DNA of 17,970 bases. Source: Defluviitaleaceae bacterium (lineage in GTDB: Bacteria > Bacillota > Clostridia > Lachnospirales > WQUN01). The notes beneath the pieces were generated by a model. That model was not told the origin of the DNA, did no database searches, and worked only from the letters and a program-made list of their open reading frames with translations. Shown here piece after piece: positions 6,315 to 13,300 of this stretch (the stretch's first letter is position 1; every line of letters begins with the position of its first letter). The position numbers were made by a program, and so were the translations under genes. The stretch covers positions 1 to 17,970 of the forward strand of contig WRDG01000014.1 in NCBI GenBank assembly GCA_009783525.1. The letters are read 5' to 3'.

Positions 6315-7229
6315 TTACGCTTTTTGAATGAACAGCCACCAGTTTGGTTCGAAGCCGTCGAAAAAAATTTCTCTGCCTATTTTTTCTTCGGCGAGCCAGC
6401 GCCTCACCGTTTTTGTTATGTCCGACCAGATATTCGGATCGATGCCCATGTCGATGTCCGCCTGATAATGGAACTGGTACGAGATGACGAACGCTCCGGG
6501 CTTAAGCACGCTTAGCGACGATTTTATTATCCGCAAAAAATCCTCTTTGATGATAGGCTCGTACGCCCCGCTTCTGTATGCGTCGTTCGTCGAGTCGATA
6601 AGCTTTTGCATGATGTCCCACCAGCTAAGGTTTACCGTGTCGATGCCGTACCGTTTCGCGACGAGGTCTTCGGCGATGTCGTTGAAGGCATGCTCGAACA
6701 CCACCGCGTCGAGCGAATCCTTGGCGAACAGGCCGCCGATGTTTTGGGCCGCGTCCTCTGCTACGCTTATGTCGAGCGGCAGCATGTGTGTTGCGCGTTT
6801 AAAGTCCGCGGTGAGCTGCTTGTTCAAGTTGACGGAAACATATTTGCTTTGCGCATGGCAAAAATATTTCGCCAGCACCTGCGGGATTTTGTCGCCCGAT
6901 CCTGTCGCGCACTCCGCGACGGCAGCCGGCGCCTTGAGGTTTACCGCGCGGAAAGCGTCGAGCCACTTCGTTTTTAAATACCAGTTGAAAACGACCCAGT
7001 GCTTCAAATTAAAACCCACCGGGTGTTCAATGACGCTGCGGAGGTTCTCTAAAATTTCCATGCACAAAAACCCCTTTGGGGTTTCTTTCTTGCAACGCAC
7101 AGAAACCCCTTTGGGGTTTCTTCCTTTTAATTGATCCCATTGTTCTTTTTCGAACGGGTTAAGTATGTCCGCGGCGTTCTGCTCCGCCGCTCTTGCCTTA
7201 AATTTTTCGTAATTGTCGAGCGGTATCAT
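6315..7229 (-). CDS. Class I SAM-dependent methyltransferase-like protein of unknown substrate
   Basis: A 304-residue soluble protein. A105-E-C-A-T-G-S-G112 resembles the glycine-rich motif I that binds S-adenosylmethionine. It is followed by LPLDIS, an acidic loop, and SLDAVVFEHAFNDIAEDLV at the place of motif IV. ILSVLKPG-like text (SSLSVLKPGAFVISYQFH) matches the post-motif strand common to class I methyltransferases. I do not recognise a specific family. The start is ATG at 7229 with GGAGG 8 nt upstream. Codons 35-56 are made entirely of two copies of a hairpin repeat (7062-7127). An ATG lies directly after the second copy (7061), so a shorter protein starting there is a possible alternative. 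However, the first 34 residues look like real protein and own the good ribosome binding site. No operon partner is evident. Confidence 0.75.
   Translation of the reverse strand: MIPLDNYEKFKARAAEQNAADILNPFEKEQWDQLKGRNPKGVSVRCKKETPKGFLCMEILENLRSVIEHPVGFNLKHWVVFNWYLKTKWLDAFRAVNLKAPAAVAECATGSGDKIPQVLAKYFCHAQSKYVSVNLNKQLTADFKRATHMLPLDISVAEDAAQNIGGLFAKDSLDAVVFEHAFNDIAEDLVAKRYGIDTVNLSWWDIMQKLIDSTNDAYRSGAYEPIIKEDFLRIIKSSLSVLKPGAFVISYQFHYQADIDMGIDPNIWSDITKTVRRWLAEEKIGREIFFDGFEPNWWLFIQKA
7062..7127 (-). repeat. Two tandem copies of a 31-bp hairpin element inside a coding region
   Basis: Read on the minus strand, copy A (7127-7097) and copy B (7092-7062) each contain GAAACCCC-AAA-GGGGTTT followed by C or T and then TGTGC. 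Each has a purine-rich AAGGAA or AAGAAA lead-in. They are separated by 4 nt, giving exactly 66 bp. The 8-bp stem with a 3-nt loop is perfect in copy A. Two diverged copies with the same layout lie at 7259-7288 and 7321-7351. Confidence 0.85.
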
Positions 7230-7258
7230 TTAACATGCCTCCGTTTTTTTTGTTTGTG

Positions 7259-7288
7259 CAAGGATGAAATCCGAAAGGATTTTTGTGC
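7259..7288 (+). repeat. Hairpin element, third copy (diverged)
   Basis: The purine lead-in CAAGGATG is followed by stem AAATCC (7267-7272), loop GAAA and stem GGATTT (7277-7282), then TTGTGC. The stem sequence differs from the copies at 7062-7127 but the pairing is kept. It lies in the divergent intergenic region, in sense orientation for the alpha-galactosidase transcript. Confidence 0.65.
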
Positions 7289-7320
7289 AAAAACAATAGC
7301 ATTTTTTTGCGCGGCTGCCA

Positions 7321-7351
7321 AAAGGAAGAAACACCGTAGGTGTTTCTGTGC
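7321..7351 (+). repeat. Hairpin element, fourth copy
   Basis: Lead-in AAAGGAA, stem GAAACACC (7328-7335), loop GTA, stem GGTGTTTC (7339-7346), then TGTGC. It matches the minus-strand copy at 7097-7127 at every position except the loop and one base pair, where C-G has become A-T on both arms. It lies about 95 nt before the alpha-galactosidase start, on the same strand as that gene. Confidence 0.8.
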
Positions 7352-7444
7352 ACCGTAATTGCCGCTTGTAAAAATGATAAATAACGCCGTATATTTTAAG
7401 AAATGTTTTAACTCAACTATTATTTTTGAAACGGGGTGCCGCTT

Positions 7445-8164
7445 ATGTGGCTGGACGAAATCACGGGCGCGGCGTCGGGTTGTTTGCCGTTCAAATTTTT
7501 TTACGGCGGCGAAGATTCGCGCACATTCCTTGGCGGGTGGGGCAAAAAAAATTTCGGTTCTTCGGCAAAATATTTTGAAGACGAAAAAAACGGCGGGCTT
7601 GAAATAACCGCGGACATAAAAATTTTCGGCGCCTGCCCGGCGTTCGATCTGCAAATTAAATTCGAAAACACGGGTGACGCGGACACGAAGGCGGTTAGCG
7701 GGCTCTCGACGCTTTATTTTGAACTGGACTGCCCGCTGCCGGACGGCTCTTACATAATCCGCAGGGCAAACGGCGGGCTGTCAACAAAAGACGACTTCGT
7801 GCAAAGCGACGTCGTTATAAATTGTGGAGGCAAACATTCGCTCGCCGCGCGCGGCGGCAGAAGCTCGAACGCGGATCTGCCGTTTTTCCGCATCGACGCG
7901 GGAAGGGCAGCGTCATTGTCGCCGTGGGCTGGACGGGCCAATGGAGATGCGATTTCGCAAATGAAAACAACAGGCTCGTCGTGTCCGCCGGAATCGAAAA
8001 CGCGGATTTTTTTATGCGCCCGGGCGAAAAATTTGCGTTCGGTTCGATGGCCGCGCTTTTTTATAAAAGCGGCCCTAATTTTGAAAATTTCGAGGCAAAC
8101 AATTTGTTCAGGAAGCTGCTGCTTGACGAGTACCTGCCTAAAATCGCGGACCGCGGCGGCTTAA
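7445..8164 (+). pseudogene. N-terminal part of a GH36-type alpha-galactosidase, separated from the catalytic part by a frameshift
   Basis: From the ATG at 7445 (GGGG about 8 nt upstream; an in-frame GTG at 7436 is less likely) the frame reads as the N-terminal beta-sandwich of a GH36 enzyme: MWLDEITGAASG through FLGGWGKKN to RSSNADLPFFRIDAG, about 152 codons. After about 7900 this frame loses family resemblance and runs on to a stop at 8164. The next frame supplies the expected continuation GSVIVAVGWTGQW from 7906. Adding one base near GCGGGAAGGG (7898-7907) restores one gene of about 651 codons. The tract is rich in G, so an assembly error is as likely as a true mutation. No signal peptide is seen. 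Confidence 0.75.
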
Positions 8165-9399
8165 AAAAAACGCCGTATCTTTTTTGCAACACCTGTTTCA
8201 CGCGGGGCGGCCACTGGCTTAACGAATGCAACGAAAAAAACCAAATCAGTCTGATAAAAGCATTGGAGCCGCTGGGTTGCGAGGCGGCGATAACCGACGC
8301 CGGCTGGTTCGAAAAGGGGTGGCCGCTCGGCGCCGGCAACTGGGACGCGGATCCGGAAAAATATCCTGATGGCTTTTTGCCCGTTTCAAACGCGGCGAAG
8401 GACGCCGGGATGAAGTACGGCCTGTGGTTTGAGTTTGAGCGCGTGGTTGCGGGAACGGAGTTTGCAAAGACATGCGGGGACTGGCTGTTAAGCTCGGAGA
8501 CGGGCAAGCTTTGGGGCGAGTCGGGAGACGAGCATTTTTTGTTAAACCTCGGCGTCCCCGAGGCGGTCGATCACATCTACGGAATAATAGAAAAAAAAAT
8601 AAAAGCCGAAGGGATTAAATGCTACAGGCAGGATTTTAATTTAAATCCGCTGTCCTACTGGCTAAAAAACGACGAGCCCGGCCGCGCCGGCGTGACGGAG
8701 ATAAAATATGTAAACGGCCTTTACGGTTATCTCGACAGGATCAGAACGAACTTCCCGGACGTGTTCATGGACGGCTGCTCGTCCGGCGGCAGACGCATCG
8801 ACCTTGAAATGCTCAAGCGTTTCCATACGCATCAAAAAACCGATTTTTGGTTCGACCCGGCCGTCGACCAAAACTCTCTTTTTTCGCTGTCGCACTACAT
8901 TCCGAACGTCGCGTTCACCGCGCATGTAAACTGCTTCGACGACTACGGCTTCAACTCCGCGATGGCGGCCACGCTGTGCCTCGGCTGGATCGCGGACGGA
9001 AACGGGGAATACGGCGGCAAGGGAAAATACGAAGCAGCCGGGGCAAAAAAATTAATCGAAAGATACAACGGAATACGCCCGTTTTTAAATTGCTCGTTCT
9101 ATCCGCTGACGGAGCCGAACGAAAAGGACGCCGCCGCGCTGGCGTTCGAATTTTTCGACGAAGAAAAAAACTCCGGTGCGATTTTTATTTTCGCAAGAGA
9201 AAAATGCGGCTTGAAAAAAATTGAATTAAAATTGAAAGGCATCGAAGACGGAAAAATTTATTCATTAAAAGATTTGGCAACGGACAAAATATTTGAAGCT
9301 GCGGGGAAGGATTTGAAAGAAGGGTTTGTGGTGAACATTGATGAGCTGCCGTTTACGAAGGTATATAAAATAGAGCAAAAAAATAATTGCTTGGCATAA
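7822..9399 (+). CDS. Catalytic part of GH36-type alpha-galactosidase (downstream of frameshift)
   Basis: Genuine homology begins at about 7903, and earlier codons of this frame (TTG at 7822) are an artefact of overlap with the upstream half. The enzyme would release terminal alpha-linked galactose or a related sugar in the cytoplasm. GH36 marks are clear: TDAGWFEKGWP, YGLWFEFERV, the nucleophile Asp in CYRQDFN (codon at 8632) and the acid/base Asp in CSSGGRRID (codon at 8800). HTHQKTDFWFDP and the Trp-Ile-Ala-Asp segment follow. The C-terminal small beta domain ends at TKVYKIEQ. A terminator-like hairpin lies 42 bp after the stop. With the N-terminal fragment the enzyme is of normal length for short bacterial GH36 members. 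Substrate specificity within GH36 (galactoside versus N-acetylgalactosaminide) is not determined. Confidence 0.88.
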   Translation: MWRQTFARRARRQKLERGSAVFPHRRGKGSVIVAVGWTGQWRCDFANENNRLVVSAGIENADFFMRPGEKFAFGSMAALFYKSGPNFENFEANNLFRKLLLDEYLPKIADRGGLKKTPYLFCNTCFTRGGHWLNECNEKNQISLIKALEPLGCEAAITDAGWFEKGWPLGAGNWDADPEKYPDGFLPVSNAAKDAGMKYGLWFEFERVVAGTEFAKTCGDWLLSSETGKLWGESGDEHFLLNLGVPEAVDHIYGIIEKKIKAEGIKCYRQDFNLNPLSYWLKNDEPGRAGVTEIKYVNGLYGYLDRIRTNFPDVFMDGCSSGGRRIDLEMLKRFHTHQKTDFWFDPAVDQNSLFSLSHYIPNVAFTAHVNCFDDYGFNSAMAATLCLGWIADGNGEYGGKGKYEAAGAKKLIERYNGIRPFLNCSFYPLTEPNEKDAAALAFEFFDEEKNSGAIFIFAREKCGLKKIELKLKGIEDGKIYSLKDLATDKIFEAAGKDLKEGFVVNIDELPFTKVYKIEQKNNCLA

Positions 9400-9440
9400 G
9401 CGCGCCGTCAAAGGCCTAATGTACAAGAATCAATTTGTCC

Positions 9441-9495
9441 GAAGTTTTGTGTTGTCAAAAAAAGATTCGACAACACGAAGCTTCATCCTTTTTGG
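9441..9495 (+). terminator. Rho-independent terminator after the alpha-galactosidase
   Basis: A 16-bp stem with two G-U pairs is formed by 9441-9456 and 9469-9484, with GTGTTGTC/GACAACAC as its perfect inner half and a 12-nt A-rich loop. It is followed by ATCCTTTTTGG. It begins 42 bp after the alpha-galactosidase stop. Confidence 0.7.
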
Positions 9496-9502
9496 TTGTA
9501 CA

Positions 9503-9620
9503 ATTGTCATTCTGAGCCGCAGGCATTGTCATTCTGAGCCGAAGGCAAATTGTCATTCTGAATCGCAGGCAAATTGTCATTCTGAGCCGCAAGCAAATTG
9601 TCATTCTGAGCGAAGCGAAG
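9503..9620. repeat. Direct repeats of ATTGTCATTCTGAGC type
   Basis: Five copies of ATTGTCATTCTGA start at 9503, 9525, 9549, 9573 and 9597, with periods of 22, 24, 24 and 24 bp. Between them are short CGCAGGC or CGAAGGC links. CATTCTGAGCGAAGCGAAGAATC-type sequences are known as dispersed non-coding repeats in several bacterial phyla. The open frames they create (CHSERSEES-like peptides) are database artefacts. Confidence 0.9.
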
Positions 9621-9907
9621 AATCTTAAAGACCCTTCGCGGAGTATACTCTGAGCGTGATAAGATTCTTCGCCTACGGCTCAGAATGACACGCGAAGGGC
9701 TCAGGGTGACAGCTCCGAGTTGTACTTCTGTCATTCTGAATCGCAAGCAAATTGTCATTCTGAGCGAAGCGAAGAATCTAAAAGACCCTTCGCGGAGTAT
9801 ACTCTGAGCGTGATAAGATTCTTCGCCTACGGCTCAGAATGACAAGCCTACGGCTCAGAATGACACGCGAAGGGCTCAGAATGACACGCGAAGGGCACAG
9901 GGTGACA
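9600..9907. repeat. Duplicated long hairpin of CATTCTGAGC repeats
   Basis: 9597-9690 and 9751-9844 are near-identical copies offset by 154 bp. In each, GTCATTCTGAGC and CGAAGAATCT on the left pair with AGATTCTTCG and GCTCAGAATGAC on the right, giving a hairpin of about 90 nt with GAGTATACTC in its apical part. Extra reverse-oriented units follow at 9699-9710 (variant AGGGTGAC), 9853-9864, 9874-9885 and 9895-9906. The pattern suggests growth by duplication of an extragenic palindromic element. Confidence 0.88.
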
Positions 9908-10285
9908 AACGAAACAATTTTACAACATCATTGCGGAAGTCGTTGCACGGAGTTTCGTATAGTCATAAAAAATGTTTAGACAGCAAGAAGCCTCCTCCTT
10001 GTCCGCGTGTTCGTCAAACAATTTTTTTTTTGAACCGCGCTAAAAATTTTGGCTTCAGATTTTTTGCGACATTATCAATATTTGTTTTATATATAGAAAA
10101 TGTAAAGATTTGGTAAAGAAATTGGTCAAAGACTGATAACGAAATTTTTTAATTAAAGAATAATAATGGTAAACATAAAGATTCGTGGGGTGAGCCGAAA
10201 AATTACCGCGATAGAGCGTTCCCTCTCCGGGACACAGGGATCCGTTTAACCACTTTGTACGCAACAAGGAGGCTGAAAAAAGAGT
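9908..10285 (+). promoter_or_regulatory. AT-rich upstream region and long leader of the exported PHP protein gene
   Basis: No gene is supported here. The stretch 10030-10190 is very AT-rich and should contain the promoter; TTGGTA/TTGGTC near 10112-10130 and TAATAAT near 10161 are candidates without convincing spacing. From about 10190 the sequence becomes more structured: GGGGTGAGCC, a small hairpin TCCC-TCTCC-GGGA (10220-10232), GGATCCG and then AAGGAGG at 10266-10272. A structured leader is plausible, but I could not match it fully to a known riboswitch. Confidence 0.35.
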
Positions 10286-10318
10286 ATGCCCGCTCCAAAA
10301 AAAAGGGCAAACCTATAA
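10286..10318 (+). CDS. Possible 10-codon leader peptide before the exported PHP protein
   Basis: The ATG at 10286 follows AAGGAGG (10266-10272) by 13 nt, longer than ideal, and encodes MPAPKKRANL then TAA. The stop lies 14 nt before the start of the large gene, just upstream of its ribosome binding site, so ribosomes ending here could affect initiation there. It may be chance, since the peptide has no recognisable family. Confidence 0.3.
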   Translation: MPAPKKRANL

Positions 10319-10327
10319 TGGAGGTTT
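10309..10327 (+). promoter_or_regulatory. Ribosome binding site within a small hairpin
   Basis: AAACCT (10309-10314) pairs with AGGTTT (10322-10327) around ATAATGG. The ribosome binding site GGAGG (10320-10324), 7 nt before the ATG at 10332, lies partly in the right arm. The structure is weak but could lower translation unless opened by a ribosome on the upstream peptide. Confidence 0.4.
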
Positions 10328-10331
10328 CACA

Positions 10332-13300
10332 ATGAAAAAGAAATTTTTATCATTGTTATTAGCGTTTTGTATGCTCTTCGGTTTGACTGCGGGCATACAT
10401 TCATCCGCCGCCGAGGGCGGCGCGAATCTGCTGCCGTACGGTAACTTTGCCGGCGGTATGCCGTCGCAGTGGACCAAACAGGGTTCGAGCGGCGATATGT
10501 TCATTAGCACGGACCCGGACCAGGGCAATGTGTTCGTCATGGTTTTCCCCGGCGGCAACTACTCCCGCGGATATTTCAACGGGGGAGCGGAGCTCGTTGT
10601 CGGGGCGCAGTACCGGCTCAGCGTGACATATAAGGCCAACTCGATGATAAGCAACGCCCGCATAGGCATCATTTACAACGCGGCGGAAAGCACGTTGTCG
10701 GGAAACATCCAACTGTTACCGTCCGCGGCTTGGCGTACAGACTCGTATGAGTTCACGCTTGCCGAAGCAAATTGGCAGATATGGATCCAAACGTCCGGCA
10801 CGGACGCGCGCGTCGAGGTAGCGGAAATCTTCCTTGAAGCCCTCGACCCGTCGGTCACACCAACGCCTATCCAGCCGCCCGCGCAAAATCTTTTGCCTAA
10901 CGGCGATTTTAGCGACGGCCTTGCGAATTGGAACCACTCAGGCGGCATTTACAGTATCACGAGCGACTTCGCGGCGGACTACGGCGATGTGCTTCACCTG
11001 CCAAGAGACAGCGGCGGCACAGTCGTTATAAGAAACTCTGCGGCGACCGGCTCTCTTGAAGCGGGCAAGCAATACGAGCTCACGGTCATTTATTACAACG
11101 CGGGCGCGCTTACAGACCCGACCGACCGCACGTTCGTAGGCATAAACGCGGCGAACACCGACGACGTTGGAAATTCGCTCGCGTACATATATATGTCGCA
11201 AACCGGCAGATGGATAAAAAATTCCGTTCTGTTCGTAATGCCGGAAAGTTATAACTGGCAGCTTCTGGTGCGCGCGCAAACCGCGGCTCCGGACATTTAC
11301 ATCGCGGGTATTTATTTAAACGAGTCTGACGCGCCGCTTCCGACGCCGACGCCCACGCCCGTGCCGCTGCCCACTCAAATCCCGATGCCCACCCCCATCC
11401 CGATCGAAGGCGTAAATATTTTTAACGGCGGCAAAAGCCTCATAGCGGATACCTGGGGCAAGTGGGGACAATGGGGCGCCGGCAACAACGGCGTTGTCAC
11501 AAATTCGGCGGTCCGCTGGAGCGGCGGTCTTTTTACCGCATGCTATCCTCTGCTGACGCTCGAACCAAATACAACCTACACCGTCCGGGTTTTGGCGAGA
11601 GCCGAAGAAGCCGGCTCGCCCGCAGAAAACACGGACGAGGCAAATAAAATCTGCTTCCAGTACCGTTCGGACAGCGAAGAGGAAGCCGGCGCAAGCGCCT
11701 GGGACAAGTTCAACCTCTACGTGACAGACAGCGACTGGACTTGGTATGAAGGCTCCTTTACCACGCCAAGCGATATGTACAGCCCGTTAAACACGAGCTT
11801 TTGCGCGATTACCATCCGCAACGGCTTCTCTGGCATAGAAGTGGAAGAAATGCATATAGTCAACGACGCAGGAGAAAACGTATTTAACGGCGGCAACGAA
11901 ATCATGGCGGACAGCGTAAACCTTTGGGGGCAATGGGGCGCCGGCAACATCGGCATAGTGACCAACCCCGCGGTTTATTACAGCGCGGACTATGTGCACA
12001 CAGCCACGTACACCGAGCTCACACTGCAGCCCAACATGGAATACGACGTCAAGGTCCTTGCGCGCTCCGGAGTAGCCGGCTCGCCGGAAAACCTCGGAGA
12101 CAGCAACAAGGTTTGCTTCCAGTTCCGCTCCGCAAGTTTCGAGGAAGAGTTTCCCGAAATGGGCGGCTGGGACAAATTGAATTTTTACATCACAAGCGAT
12201 AAATGGGAATGGTACGAGGCGACACTCGTCACGCCGGACGACATGACCGGCACGTTCGGGTCGTACAGCAGCATAACGATCCAAAACAGTTTTTCGGATC
12301 TTTACATTGAGCAAATTTTGGTCGTCGAAAAAGGCTCGACCATAGTCGAACCGTTAAAACCGATGCCCAACAACCGTTTGACCAACGGCAATTTTGCGGA
12401 TGTCGGCTCCGACGGACGCCCGGGGCTGTTCACCACATGGAGCGACGACCCGTCGGGCGGAGTGCCCACCCCTTATTTCGTTGACATAAACGCGGATCCT
12501 GTTTTCGGCAACGTGCTTACCATGACGCCCGGATTTAAAAGGGTAATTCGCTCGCACAGCAGCGATGCGATTATGGAATACGACAAGGTTTACATGCTGA
12601 GCGTCGTTTACCGCACGGAGCCGGGCTATAACGGAAACGCTACCGTCAGCTTTGGCTACGAATGGGGCGCGACAATCACCAACACGATCCCGCTTCTTGC
12701 AACGGAGGAATGGGTCCGCGAATCCATCCTGATCCGAAGGGAACAAGGCTACGGCAACAACTGGTTTTTAGACATTCAAAAAAATGCAGGCTACATATAC
12801 ATAGCTGAAATTTCCATCACGGAATTTGTCGGCGCGCTGCCCACGCAAATTACGGTAGGCTTCGACTACAACGGCGGCAGCGGCTACACCGAATCGGTTA
12901 CGGTTAACCAAGGCGCCAACGTCACGCTGCCTTCCGCCTCGCGCGCGGGCTACAGCTTCCTGGGCTGGTACACAGCCGCGGGTCTTGCGGGCACGTTTGT
13001 GGGCCGCGCCAACGACGCGTATGTCGCGGTGTATAACGCAACCCTCGTCGCGCAGTGGGTCGAGCAGGTGCCCAAGTGGCCGGCGGACGCGCAGCTCACC
13101 GTCGGTTTTAATCCGTACGGCGCGGTCAACTGGGAAACCTTCGATTCATACAAGGCCAACTTCCACACGCACACCAACAATTCGGACGGCGCGCACACTG
13201 TAGCGCAAATGCTCGAAGATTTTTACGCGAAGGGCTACAACATCGCAACGATAACGGACCACAACGTCGTCGCGCCAAGCTGGGATACGACAGTCAACCC

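Noticed and set aside
9503..9620. Possible CRISPR array
   Set aside because: The 22-24-bp periods leave only about 8-10 nt between conserved cores, there are no unique 30-nt spacers, and no cas gene is present.
9419..9758. Open frames on both strands encoding CHSE.. and LSRRRRILS-type peptides
   Set aside because: They are translations of the CATTCTGAGC repeats; such peptides are frequent false annotations in databases.
10190..10275. Possible c-di-AMP (ydaO-type) riboswitch
   Set aside because: GGGGTGAGCC and ATCCGTTTAACC faintly resemble its conserved segments, but I could not find the matching 5' half or the pseudoknot partners. A covariance-model search would decide.
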